Under the pieces are notes generated by a model. It saw only the letters and a program-made list of their open reading frames with translations, was not told where the DNA came from and searched no databases. Below are positions 12,201 through 22,532 of a stretch of DNA of 64,000 nt, piece by piece (within the stretch, counting starts at the first letter, position 1; each line of letters begins with the position of its first letter). The stretch spans positions 14,375,532 through 14,439,531 of the forward strand of contig NC_054746.1 in assembly GCF_018143015.1 (NCBI RefSeq), in the 5' to 3' direction. This DNA is from Lytechinus variegatus. Lineage: Eukaryota; Echinodermata; Echinoidea; Temnopleuroida; Toxopneustidae. The translations under genes were made by a program, and so were the position numbers.

Positions 12201-15200
12201 AACACATTTGGGGACATTTTCCTATTGTCTACTAAAGTGAACTGCAAGCCTATGCCACCATGCCACCCCAAAACCCCCTCCCCTGGATAACAAATACATA
12301 ATTCCCTTTTCTACAAGACAGCAATTTAACGTCACTCTTCTGTTCGAAAGAATTGCCTCTGCAGTGACCTTCTTTTTTGGGGGTGGGGGTGCATACCACA
12401 ATTTTGATTGTCTTCATTTGGGCGAGTTGAAAAATATATAAAGCAAGGGCAAAGGTACTTGCGACTCAGTAAATACATACAACACACATTGTGATAGACT
12501 ATTGAACACACAGCAATTACATGTACATGAGCAGTAAATGTATATTTCTACAGCCACCTGCCACCAAGAGTAGAAAATATGTGACATATTAATGGTGCAC
12601 GCCAGGAGCAAGTCTCCTTTGGGAATTTTATAGACACCCTCTCTAAAAATGTCCAATAATCATTATCCTAATAAAACAAATCAGACACTCGAGGCAGAAC
12701 TTCCCTGGATGTGGAAACGTGCATATAAGAACGTTTGCTGGAAGCCCAAGGGACAAGTGACGTAGCGACGGTAAAATTTGGAATCGATCGTTGTAGTTGC
12801 TTCAATCAGGTGTTGTAGGAAAAATAGACGGTGAATTTTTTTTATAAAGTGTTATATGATGTAATTTTTCCTGCTCTTTCTGATGGTGTCAATCAAATTT
12901 TTGGCTTTTGAAAAGCCTGGCTGCTAAAGCCAAAAAACTGGTCAAAACGTGCTTATAATCACGTTTTTGGAAGGACTGGCAGGAACGAAAACGTGCATAT
13001 AAGCACGTGCGTGCTTATTTTCACGTTTTTCAAAACTTCTCAACTCCCCTACTGTCTTAATTAAAAATAGAGATTGTAAAATGAAAATTTTCTTGCCACA
13101 TTACTTTCCACCAATAGAGGGCGTACACAAAAATATGCCCAAAATTCAAGTTTTTGAGCACTCTGGTGAATACAAAAAATATTCCCAAGTTACTAATGAA
13201 AAATAAATTGCAACTGTATGGAAATTAGTTATTTTGGCCGCAATAGTGATATCTTACTGATAATTTAAAGTGTGTGCTATGTACAGCATTGGCATACCAT
13301 AGTCCTACCTGTAGATTCCCCACAGGCAGGATGGTTGTAGTGAACAAGTGCTAGTAGTACTGATACTGAAATTCAGTATTTAGTACTGAAAAATGAGAAG
13401 AATACTGATGGTTTCATGCAAAATACTGAGTTCTAAGTTTCAGTTTTATGTGTAGCCCTATGGTATTTCTTCAGAAATACTGATTTCCTCACCAAAATAC
13501 TGATTTTCTACTTTTGAAATACTGAAATGCTCTTGTTCAAGTTGGCAGCTCTGGGTAAGTGATGTTCGTCATCATGTTTGTGCAGGCTCCAATCCACTTG
13601 ATCCACCTACTCATTATTTGTTTTATGTTTTAATTTAATCCTCATTGTAATGTGTTCATACTTTCATTCTTCCTTGAAAAATTGGTACTGCCATTGTTAC
13701 AACCTATTTTATTTAGACAGCTGGCAGCCGTCTGTTTCGAGGAGTTTTTTAACATTTTATTTTTTAAAATTTCTCCTCGTACACAGACGGCTCGCTATCG
13801 TGCAGCCACCATTAGGGGACTTACAATGCAAAGTCCCCCCTTCGGGGCTCTTCTATTTCTGTCTTTAATGAATCAAACTTTTGAAAATTAATGCAACCGA
13901 AATGCAAATTAATATTCCCTCTTGGCATTAATTGCAAAAAAACAGGGAAAATCAAGTCAAAAGGAACAAAAACAGTGACTTCCCTCAGCTGTCGCGCATT
14001 TTCACTTCTCTATTTTATCTGAACTTCATACGTGAACATATGGCCATTGAGTCCCCTGTACAGATTGCGCTAGAACTAGAAGATAGAACTTCGGTCTCTG
14101 TGTTTGGTCAGTGGAGCCAACAGAGTTCAGTGGAACAACCAACATAACAGAGACTGAATCTTTTGGTCTACAACCTATTAAGAGTTTCTTGTCAATTTAG
14201 CAAATAGATCTAATCCATACAAGAAAGTACCGGTACAAAAGAAATAGTGAGCAAGTAAGATGATTGATTCTCTCATTTGCATACCACTGTGTTATGGATA
14301 CAACTGAACTATTGTGACAAAATAAGCAGAATTTTAAAATCAATGTCATAACTTTCCTATTTTACATAGATCTGATTCTTATGGCATTTTCAGCAGTTAA
14401 TTGATTTATTTCCCCCCCCCCCTTTTATATATATTTGAAACAACTTTTTGCTGGGGTGGACTTCCCTTTATTAAATATTGTAGTGTAAGGATTATATTCT
14501 AGATCACACAATTAAAAGACCTCCTGCCAAATTCCATTTTCATGCATAAATTATCATTGGCCTTATGAAAATTTTCTTCTCATGTGTGTATGCTCACTGT
14601 GTACAAAGTCAATTCACATGTAAGTGGAAGGATGTCACCAGCATTGAATAAATGGCAGTGAATGAACTGATTACCTATTTCACTCTGCCACATTATGAAT
14701 TGAACAAAATTACAGGACATTGCTGTAGTTTATATTGTGGATTCTGTTTTTGATGCAATCATGCAATCAGTGACTGATTAAAAGAACTCCCAAATAAGCC
14801 CCCATCTTGCCCCCTAGGCTATGCAAGTTCAAAATAGCCAGGGTTATGCAGGTTTAAGGCACATAGAGCTTGAATACCTTGCTTTCTATTAATGATACAA
14901 TACTCATCAGAAAGGTCTTTAAACACATATTTCTCTATTGATTGATGATTCTTTTTTTTCTCTCTTTCTTTTCCACCTTGACTTGACAGATGAGAATATA
15001 TGGCGGAATCTAGTTGAATGGGTAGAAGATCAGAAGATTCGCTTGTATAAGATTGAAGATAGAGCTGCTTTAAGGAACAAGAGCAGCACGCAGTGGCCAA
15101 AAGCATTCATTAAAGTAAGACCATTACTCTTGATTGACATTTGACATAAAACAATAAACTCATTCTTAGTCATTTCAGTTGAGAGTAGTATTCACAAAGT

Positions 15201-18200
15201 GCCTTGTATAAGACTCTTTATGATATGATGATGATGACAATGATGAAGATGATCGTAATGATGATGCTAATGAAGCTGATCTAATTGATGATGTTGATGA
15301 TCGTCATCATTATCGTATTCATCATTATTATCAATTAGATCAGCTTCATTAGCATCATCATTACGATCATTTTCATTATCGTCATCATCATCAACTATCA
15401 TCTCATGTAGCCATCACCCGGGGGGGCCACTTCCATTCACGAGTGGATACCATGCGCAACCATGGGGTCGCGAAAAGCACCCTAAACACGTAATTTTCAT
15501 ATTCTGAAAGTGCACCCCTTAACAAGTATTGGCGTGTGAAACCCTACCCTTAACGATTATTGGAAACAAAACGATACTCTTGGCAAATCTTCCCTGAAAT
15601 GAACCCCTTAACAAGTACAGGAATGTTTGTTGTTACAGGTCCTTCGGTCGTCGGCTTTATCTTATTTGGTTTAGTACGACCCCACCTTCTACACCTCGCG
15701 CAAATCGGACTCTAAAAACGAAGTGTTGAGGCAAAAAGGACATCCTTTATAAAACATTTTAATTTTGTTTTATCATCCCCTCAAATTCGACCCTAAACAC
15801 GTAATTTTCCTAGCGAAATAGATACCCTTTTTTCAGTATTTTTGTGTTTTTGACACCCTTATCACGTTACGTACGTAACGTGCCCTATCTTGAAAAAGAC
15901 ATCCTTTTTACGTGTTTTTTTGGTCGCGCATGGTATCCACTCCTCAATGTAAGTGGCCCCCCCGGGAGCCATCAACAATTTATGATGGTGATGGTGGTGA
16001 TGATAATGATTGATGATGATCATTTATAATAATAATGATGATAATAGTGGTAATGATATCAAGAACTAGAAAAGAATAATCCTTCTCTGTCACTGAAACT
16101 TTTCCCTGTGTACTATTTTTATTGTACCTCTACATTTTCTTTTCAGTATATCCAAGACTTACAATGTCCATTGGATGGCAGTGATAGATTGGCAGTGTGT
16201 GATTGGATCCTTGGTCATGCCGTTCGATTGGAGTATGGAGAAAAGGGTAACACAAATTCCTCTCTAAATGATAATAAACGTATCAATTAGACGGGGGGGG
16301 GGGGGGGTTGTCAAGCTATTTGTATGTTAAAGGACAAGTCCATTCAAACAAAAAGTTGATTTGAATGAAAAATGAAAAATCCTACAAGCATAACACTGAA
16401 AATTTCATTAAAATTGGATATAAAATAAGAAAGTTAAGACATTTTAAAGTTTTGCTTAATTTCACAAAACAGTTATATGCACATACTGGTCAGTATGCAA
16501 ATGAGGAGACTGATGACATCACCCCCTCACTATTTCTTTTGTATTTTATTATATGAAATATTCTAATTTTCTACTCATTTTCAAGTGAAACAATGATTAA
16601 TTCCTCCCTAAACATGTGGAATTAGCATTGTTAAATACTATATGGTTCAGTCAAGTTGGTCCTTATTTTCAAATGTGTAAAAAATTGAATTTTTTATAAT
16701 TCAAACAATAAAAAAACAAAAGAAATAGTGAGTGAATGATATCATCGACCTTCTCATTTGCATGTTACTGAATTGTGCATATCACTGTTTTGCGAAAAAT
16801 AAGTGAAACTTTAAAATGTCACAAATTTCTTATTTTACATCCGATTTTGGTGAAATTTTCAGCATTATGCTTGTTTGATTTGTCTCTTTTTATTCAAATC
16901 AACATTTTTCTGGGATGGACTTGACCTTTAAGATAATGTTTACCCACAGTGACACAACGTATGCTCCTGGAACACTTGTCTTAATATTTCAGATTAGAGT
17001 AAGGTTAGGTTAGAGTTAGGATTGTAACAGAGTTTTCGGTTCAGAATAATATAACGATAAGGATTAGGGTTTATTTAGTTTTTGAGGTTAGGTTTTATGT
17101 TTGGCTTAACATGCAGAATTTCCATCAGAGCAATTGATGCAAGAGCAAATGTCAAATTTGAATATTAACATATCATTTTCACAACTCAAAACCGTGATGA
17201 TGCACAAAACAGCTTGGCTTAGAAGGTTTAAGAATTGGGTCAGTGCATCAATCCTCTATGGGAAGGCATTAATCCTCAATACCAGATCCCTCGAATAGGA
17301 CTTAAAGACAATGGTCTCTTAGTTGCTTATACTCTAGCCTTGATATCTGAGCTGTCTTGAGAACTTAACAATTTTACTGGATGTTTATTTCTTCTTACAG
17401 CACAAATTTATAAAGGAATAGGAGCACCATCCAAGACCCCTTCAGGACCTATGGTAGAAGACCCCTTTGCAAGTATTGATGGTAAAAATCAAGAACTATT
17501 AAGTGATAGGCTATGATTGGTTGAAATCAATATCGATTGTAGAAAACTAGCACAGTCTCAGCGCCGTTTCTCAGAAATGCGCGCTCGGGGCACAGGTGTG
17601 AATCCAGCTTGTAATCCAGATTTTAATGCACAAAGATTACACCCCCTGAAATTGTATTGTATCTAACCCAGCTTAACCCGCTACCGTGGGGGGGGGGGGG
17701 GCCTGACATAGTGGCCCATTGCTTGCTTTTCATAGAAGAGATTGAGTTTGATCAATCACAGCTGTCTTTATAGAACCTAAAGACTTTTATGAAGTATACA
17801 TTATTTCTTTTTACCATTTTGTTTTTTCATCAGTAGATGAACCCATACTTTAGTTTTCCTTTTTATGCCCCCGCAGACAAAGTCCGGAGCGGGCGTTAAG
17901 CGTTGCCCCTGTCCGTCCGTCCTTCCATCCGTCCCCCACTTGGTTTCCGCGCAATTACTCGAAAAATCTTTGATGGATTTAAAAATTGTTGGTGTGTAGG
18001 TAGATGACACCAAAATACAGGCTAAGTTCGAATTTGGAGTCTGCAGGTGAAAGGTCACAGCTCATATATGTGAGTTGGTTCAAAGGCTTAAATTTATTCA
18101 TTATATGCATACCCGGTATTGGTTTCTGCATTATATTAAGTTCAATTATATTGAATGAATTTCTGACCGCGTTAAAGCATCTGTGTCATTTGGACACGTC

Positions 18201-21200
18201 AAATTTCTAGCCTTAAATGGGTACTCCAAACTGAAAATGATATGACTTAATTTTCAGACAAACAAAACACTGAAAACTTTACTTTGAACGGCTGTGTTCA
18301 GATTGTGCACATGAGCGAGTAATGAATGAAAGCAACCATGTTTTATTTCCTACAGTTTCTAGTCCTAATGTGAAGGCGGGCCTGGTATCCTTGTGTTCAC
18401 TACTCAAGATTCCCAGACACGTGGATCCTATTGTGACTTTGGAAGCCATTGCTCTTCTCATCAAAGACAGACTCTCCGATGATGCACAGGAAGGGGTACT
18501 TGAAGAGGTAACAGACAGATTTCCCATGATTGAACTGTAACATAAGAATGTCATTTTCTATTTATGCACAAAAATATGTACAGACAATCATGTACATGAC
18601 TAGGCCTGAATTCAGTAAGGTGAATTCACTTAACCCATGGGTTAATTTTGTCATTTGACATCATGGATTAAATGTAACCCCTGGAGTGTTACTTAAACCA
18701 TCTTTTTATGAAGTGATCATTGGTTTATAACTCAAATGTTTAGTTGATCCATTATTTAGCTTGGGTTAACTATAATCCACAGGGTAAGTTAACCCAGTTA
18801 ACTTAGTTCAGGTCAAATTTAACACACCTTTGTGAATTTGGGCATTAGATTTGAGTGGTTCTTATAAGTTGAAGTGATCTGAATGTACCATTCTCTTTCA
18901 AAATACTCACACGAGTGCTTGTGCAGTCCTGTAAGGAAGCTACCAGTTAGTCAAAGTTTACTTTACAAATATGTGTGGAATGTGACCCCTTGGCCCCGTC
19001 TTACATGAACAATGAGTTACGATTGATCCAATCAATCTTAACTCTATGGAAATCCATCAGTGTCATAATTTTTTCTACAGGAAATTTGCAAAATGTAAAC
19101 AAAGAAGAACACACCAAATTGTTAAGAAGTCAATGAATTTATGGATATACATTCATATCTAGATTTTTTTAAAACAAACATGCATACTGGATGTTGACGT
19201 TGCTGGCCGTCCATACTTGCGATCGATCCAATCAATCGCAACTATTTTTAAGACGGGCCCCTGAATTTGAGTCTTAATGAACATTGTATATCCCCTACTT
19301 TGGCTTCAAAATTGATTATTATTTTAACTCTTGATCCATCTCAAAGCTTTTCATGATCAATGTATTCTCACAATTGGCTAAAGTTAGCAACAGAAATATG
19401 TGCTAATGGTTGAAATATAGCTTGAGATTGTATGGATCAATAACTAATTTGAGTTCATCATGAAGGTAAATTACCAGTTCGTCTACTGTCAACCCATCCA
19501 CTCACCACATGGTCTACATTCATTTAGTCTAATGCCATTCTGTCCATCAACATTTCGTCTAACAACCATTTGGTCCAATCAATTCATCTAATCACCATTT
19601 CGTCTATGACCATTTCATCTCATAACCAGTTGGTCTAATATCCATTTTATTTTTATACATTTTGCACAATTAACACTTAGTCCAATAAGACCAAATGATA
19701 TATGGCTATTGGACCAACTGGTTATTAGACGAAATGGTGAGTGGACGAATTGGCAATTAGACTATGTGGATAGTGGACATACTGATGCAAGACCAAATGA
19801 TAGTAGACGAGTTGGCAATTGGACAAATTGGCATCAGAAGAATTGGAAATAAACCATTATGAATATGCTACAGTACTATGACAAGATCAAAGCGAAAACA
19901 CAAAGAGGTTCCCTGATATCTGATGTGACTGATATTAATTAAGATGCTACATTTTTATGATTGAAATTTGGCAAAATTCAGAGTTAAATTTAATCAATGC
20001 TGAGAAAAAGTGCATGTTTGCTGATATATTACTATGGTATACGCTTCTTATTCCAAAAGAAGCAGATTGAATGTACTAAGATGTTTACTGATAAAAAAAT
20101 GAAAATTTTTGATTTACTTATAAAGGTTTGTTAATCGGAAATGAAAAAAAGGGTTTATCATCATGTTTAAAGTTTATTGATCCCACAATATGATAATGTT
20201 TGTTATTCCGAAGGTTCTTGAATAAAATTAGGTTCATTGTTCATAACCTTCAATAATCCAAATATGAAATAATATTGTTTGTGAGTACAAAAAACACTGA
20301 TGAACTGTACAAATCTTGTTTTTTGACTATTAAACTTGTGGGATAATGAGCTTTATTTCATTTGGAATATTGAACCTTTAAAAGAAATGATCCAATGAAA
20401 AAAAGTCATCTGATAATTGTTTTACTAGCCCATTTGTTAAAATTTTGATGGTTGAAATAATTGCATATTATATTTTTATATTGCAGGGGGTGGAGGTGGA
20501 CCTCAGCGAATATGAAGTAGGATTTGATGCAAAAGGTATGTGCCCTTTTCAATATGTGCATTTCATAATACATATATATGCCGCCAATGTTCTTTATCAT
20601 GAGTGGCTCGTTGGTGGACTACTCTTTCTTATGACATTCAGAATAGCAAGGGCAGTGAGAGAAAAATTGCAAAATCAAAGAAAAGATTTCCCAAGTGCAT
20701 GGAAGATAAATCAATAGAACTACAATTGAGATCCCAGGAAAATTGCATTGTATGGAGTTTTCGATCACTTTCAACTTTTCTCTCAAAACATTTTAATTAT
20801 AATAATATGCAACATTTATATAGTGCTTAATACAAATGTTTCTAAGTGCTGCATACTATTACCATGGCTTTAGCCCGGCTACCCTGATCGGGCGCATCGA
20901 GCATTCAAGGAATTTCTTCCTACTGGGTACCCATTTACTACACCTGGGTCGAGAGTGGCAAATGTAGATAAACGCCTTGCTAAAAGCACTTGGGTTTTGA
21001 ACCCCAGACCTTGTGGTTCACAGTCCTGAGACTTTATAAATAAAATTATAGGCCACTTTATACTCTGTATTATTATATAGTTTCTAAAAACAGAAGTTTA
21101 AAGACTTGCTATTCAAACTATTTGAAACGCATTTGGGTTGGGTCAGACCAAAGAGGTTTATGTTAAAGAGCTAATGTTATTAATAATCCCAAATAGTTTA

Positions 21201-21503
21201 TTTGTAAATGAAATGGGATCACATTTTGTTGAATAAGATTCAGTGAGCTTTAGAAAAAATTTTGACAAGAACAAATGATGATTCACTTTTATAACTTGCT
21301 TCTCTGTAAACTTCATTTTCCTTCATTATCTTCCTCTGTAACTCATAGATCCAGTTATGAATGATGCCGGGAGGATTTTACGACTTCTTCACATCAACGA
21401 ATTACGAGACCTTCAAACTAAGATCAATGAAACTATAGTCGCGGTCCAGTCACTGACTGCTAATCCAAAGACTGATCAACGGCTTGGAAAAGTAGGACGG
21501 TAA
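3173..21503 (+). CDS. RTRAF: RTRAF (hCLE/C14orf166) orthologue, whole spliced gene
   Basis: The coding sequence joins 3173-3230, 14990-15114, 16147-16246, 17401-17481, 18356-18507, 20487-20535 and 21349-21503. That is 720 nt, 239 residues plus stop, against about 244 in vertebrates. Every intron is GT-AG and all phases match. Family landmarks are visible from end to end: the MFRRKL start, WVEDQKIRLYKIEDR, DWILGHAVRLEYG, LRLLHINELRDLQTKINE and the PKTDQRLGKVGR terminus. In other animals RTRAF is a subunit of the tRNA-splicing ligase complex with RTCB, DDX1 and FAM98B, and takes part in RNA transport and RNA polymerase II association. It is alpha-helical with no signal peptide or membrane segment. 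Intron 1 is 11.8 kb and packed with transposons; the other introns are 0.8 to 2 kb. The gene appears intact. Confidence 0.95.
3567..4093 (+). repeat. Left arm of long inverted repeat in RTRAF intron 1
   Basis: Starts ACAGTAGGGGAGTTGAG. About 420 bp from the outer end match the reverse complement of 13055-12630 with only a handful of differences; the inner ~100 bp are more diverged. The arm carries short dyads built on TAAGCACGT, for example AAGCACGCACGTGCTT near 3607-3622, and recurrent TTATATGCACGTTT-type motifs. Confidence 0.9.
5133..5163. repeat. 13-bp perfect hairpin
   Basis: ACCATAGAGCTAT, a 5-nt loop CTGTA, then the exact reverse complement. It sits just beyond a partial MITE copy (about 4690-4905) related to the TTAA family. 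Confidence 0.75.
6466..6590 (+). repeat. Tandem array of ~20-bp units with CGTACG core
   Basis: Six units at 6468, 6488, 6508, 6529, 6549 and 6574, spaced 20-25 bp. The best match is GTGTCGTACGGGACA; units 3, 5 and 6 are decayed. A further pair with 20-bp spacing is at 8680 and 8700. Confidence 0.85.
7473..7962. mobile_element. 490-bp TTAA-flanked MITE
   Basis: TTAA 7469-7472, then AGGGGAAGTTCACCCTGA. The right end TCAGGGTGAACTTCCCCT is followed by TTAA 7963-7966. Terminal inverted repeats extend about 150 bp. A TGACGTCA-like site lies in each arm (near 7602 and 7825). Nested inside the 5786-9683 element. Confidence 0.88.
10285..10612. mobile_element. Short TTAA-family MITE
   Basis: TTAA 10281-10284 followed by AGGGCATGTCCACC; right end GGTGGACTTCCCCT followed by a mutated TGTA. 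At 328 bp it is shorter than relatives of about 600 bp, so internally deleted. Arms share the ATATGCACATCCTGGTCA segment of the family. Confidence 0.8.
10711..10790. repeat. Perfect 35-bp palindrome with 10-nt spacer
   Basis: Left arm 10711-10745 and right arm 10756-10790 are exact reverse complements (35 of 35); the spacer is TTTTCCATGA. The arms are AT-rich but not simple repeats. Confidence 0.95.
12541..13055 (-). repeat. Right arm of long inverted repeat in RTRAF intron 1
   Basis: Reverse complement of the left arm, ending CTCAACTCCCCTACTGT. With the left arm it encloses 8.4 kb. The trinucleotide CTT abuts both outer ends and could be a 3-bp target duplication, but that is short enough to be chance. 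Either a very large TIR element or two opposite copies of one ~520-bp repeat would give this pattern. Confidence 0.9.
13355..13535 (+). repeat. Cluster of degenerate AATACTGA repeats
   Basis: The octamer AATACTGA or close variants (GTACTGAT, ATACTGAA) recurs about nine times in 180 bp at irregular spacing. No coding or structural role is evident. Confidence 0.6.
13709..14169 (+). repeat. Dispersed 461-bp repeat, intact copy
   Basis: Flanked by the 10-bp direct repeat ACAACCTATT at 13699-13708 and 14170-14179. A second copy starts near 27333 and ends at 28267 with the same terminal TTTTGGTCT. It contains a stem formed by GCCGTCTGTTTCGAGGAG and a downstream partner ending ACAGACGG. No inverted terminal repeats, so class unknown (retroposed or MULE-like are both possible). 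ORFs sharing DSWQPSVSR in the two copies reflect nucleotide identity. Confidence 0.75.
14240..14470 (-). mobile_element. Fragment of TTAA-family MITE
   Basis: The right half of the family: a TTTTACAT-type segment followed by the end GGGGTGGACTTCCCTTTA. The left half is missing. Confidence 0.6.
14990..15114 (+). CDS. RTRAF: RTRAF exon 2
   Basis: 125 nt following a pyrimidine tract and ACAG acceptor, ending at a GTAAGA donor. It completes the split Asp codon and encodes the conserved block with WVEDQKIRLYKIEDR, among the best preserved of the family. Confidence 0.95.
15227..15392. repeat. GAT-rich foldback in RTRAF intron 2
   Basis: Arms 15227-15289 and 15330-15392 are inverted copies (about 58 of 63 identical). 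They share the non-repetitive core GCTAATGAAGCTGATC, so this is a true inverted duplication and not only a GAT microsatellite. The spacer is 40 nt. Confidence 0.85.
15417..15966. mobile_element. 550-bp MITE with 8-bp target duplication, copy 1
   Basis: Ends are CCCGGGGGGGCCACTT and its reverse complement. Flanked by AGCCATCA at 15409-15416 and 15967-15974. Contains the palindrome CGTTACGTACGTAACG. An 8-bp duplication fits a hAT-type element. A homologous copy is at 56195-56742. Located in RTRAF intron 2. Confidence 0.9.
16147..16246 (+). CDS. RTRAF: RTRAF exon 3
   Basis: 100 nt after a TTTTCAG acceptor, encoding a segment that includes DWILGHAVRLEYGEK. The donor is GTAACA at 16247. Using the previous G as the exon end is required to keep the frame open into exon 4. 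Confidence 0.92.
16331..16927. mobile_element. Complete 597-bp TTAA-flanked MITE
   Basis: TTAA 16327-16330 followed by AGGACAAGTCCATTC; the right end is followed by TTAA 16928-16931. Long inverted arms share AAAGTTGATTTGAATGAAAA-type and CACAAAACAGTTATATGC segments. It is the best intact reference copy for the family. Located in RTRAF intron 3. Confidence 0.9.
17401..17481 (+). CDS. RTRAF: RTRAF exon 4
   Basis: 81 nt after a TTCTTACAG acceptor, donor GTAAAA. It encodes the variable linker region (Lys/Ser/Pro-rich, ending near DPFASID) that also differs most between vertebrate and invertebrate members. Support comes from splice signals and phase rather than strong similarity. Confidence 0.85.
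17860..18060 (-). repeat. Dispersed GTCCGTCCGT-type repeat fragment
   Basis: Contains GCCCCCGCAGACAAAGTCC and GTCCGTCCGTCC, a pattern I recognise as widespread in marine invertebrate genomes. Part of RTRAF intron 4; no ends resolved. Confidence 0.4.
18356..18507 (+). CDS. RTRAF: RTRAF exon 5
   Basis: 152 nt after a TTTCCTACAG acceptor, donor GTAACA. Encodes the helical block with NVKAGLVSLCSLLKIPRH and LLIKDRLSDDA, matching the family pattern of F/VKAGVMALANLLQI-type helices. Confidence 0.92.
18991..19262. mobile_element. ~272-bp MITE, TGGCCCCGTCTTAC family, copy 1
   Basis: The left end TGGCCCCGTCTTACATG and the right end AAGACGGGCCCCT are inverted, and both arms contain CGATTGATCCAATCAATC-type sequence. 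A related copy is at 43902-44161. In RTRAF intron 5. Confidence 0.7.
19466..19848. repeat. Foldback element built of ~16-bp units
   Basis: Left arm (19466-19640) repeats units like CATTTCGTCTAATCAC at about 16-bp period; the right arm (19690-19848) holds the complementary TTAGACGAAATGGTGA-type units. The arms fold back on each other around a ~50-bp centre. In RTRAF intron 5. Confidence 0.85.
20487..20535 (+). CDS. RTRAF: RTRAF exon 6 (49-nt small exon)
   Basis: 49 nt after a TATATTGCAG acceptor, donor GTATGT. Encodes GVEVDLSEYEVGFDAK plus one base. It corresponds to the short acidic segment before the C-terminal helices; the residues FD are shared with the vertebrate GFDTGDAV segment. Confidence 0.85.
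21349..21503 (+). CDS. RTRAF: RTRAF exon 7 with stop codon
   Basis: 155 nt after an ACTCATAG acceptor, ending in TAA at 21501-21503. Encodes the highly conserved C-terminus: ILRLLHINELRDLQTKINE, then NPKTDQRLGKVGR. The end point agrees with the family terminus. Confidence 0.95.
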
Positions 21504-22532
21504 CGTCTTCTCTGGCTCACAAAGTTATTTAATTCACTGTGACTGATAGGAACAAAAATATGGAAATCATATTCTGTATGGCGAGGGGATTTCCCTCGCA
21601 TTGCACTTGTAAAAACATATGTACTTATAAAGTACTTGCTCTTGTTATGTGTAGTTTATTTTTATTGTGAGTATTTCCAGTAACAGGATTCAGGCCTTGA
21701 ATTTCAACATTTTAGGGCAAATTAGTAAGGACAAGACCGTGGCAATGAGTAATTTCTTTTAAAAAGATTTAGAGTTTAAATCTAAATGTACTATTAGTAT
21801 TAAGTGGTTAATTCAATTATAAATGCAGTTTCATCTATTATTCTTAAGGAACTGCTTGCTTTAAAGGGAGGAATACCGGTAGTGGTTGATTTCGTTTTCC
21901 AAAACAAAAATTGCTTTAATTTTATTAAATGAGAGTTACATGTATTATTATTTTCTTATTTGTTATTGTGATATTTGATTTTCTTATGTATATCATGTTT
22001 ACTTGTCCAATTTCAATGAAATGCTTCGAGACATCCACTGATATATGCCTTTGAAAAACAGTATGTTATTTATTTTCATGAGGATTATGTTTCTGCATTG
22101 CATTTCATAGTATATTTGGGTCCATTGCTGTGGGTAGTTTCAGTTTATCAACTCATTCAAATGAACCATTAAAAAAGAATAACCGTAATCAAAACTTGAT
22201 CTTTGATCTTAATATTAACTGATGGTATTTCTCAAAATTCTTCCATAAACTAGGGCATTTTTTATTATTTGTATGTGAAAGCCATTCTTTTTATTCCTTT
22301 TCAAGAATTTGCTTCATCCTTCCCAGTATTATTTCATAACATTCTGTTGTGATTTAAATTTAGTTCCATCAATAATTGTAAATTGTAGAAGATGGGTGTG
22401 TAATATATTCTTGGTTTAGCAATGGTGGAGACATAAATTTTTACTTATTATGCTGCCTTAATATTGATAAAACGGGTTTTAGGCCCCAGCCTAACTTTGA
22501 TGGGATCGTGAGACTTCATTTGCCCCCACACC
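21504..22532. other. RTRAF 3' UTR and intergenic, no other gene found
   Basis: Follows the RTRAF stop codon. No canonical AATAAA signal close to the stop could be assigned confidently, so the transcript end is undetermined. Confidence 0.5.

Larger units (their letters stand above)
3231..14989 (+). other. RTRAF intron 1, transposon-filled
   Basis: An 11.8 kb intron with no coding potential I could support. It contains the inverted-repeat pair at 3567-4093 and 12541-13055, nested MITEs from 5636 to 10139, a second MITE at 10285-10612, a perfect palindrome at 10711-10790, and a dispersed repeat at 13709-14169. Short ORFs inside are by-products of these repeats. Confidence 0.85.

Noticed and set aside
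12414..12656. 80-codon minus frame with FREGVYKIPKGDLLLA, also readable in the left inverted arm
   Set aside because: The arms are nearly identical at DNA level so the shared peptide gives no evidence of coding; no domain recognised.
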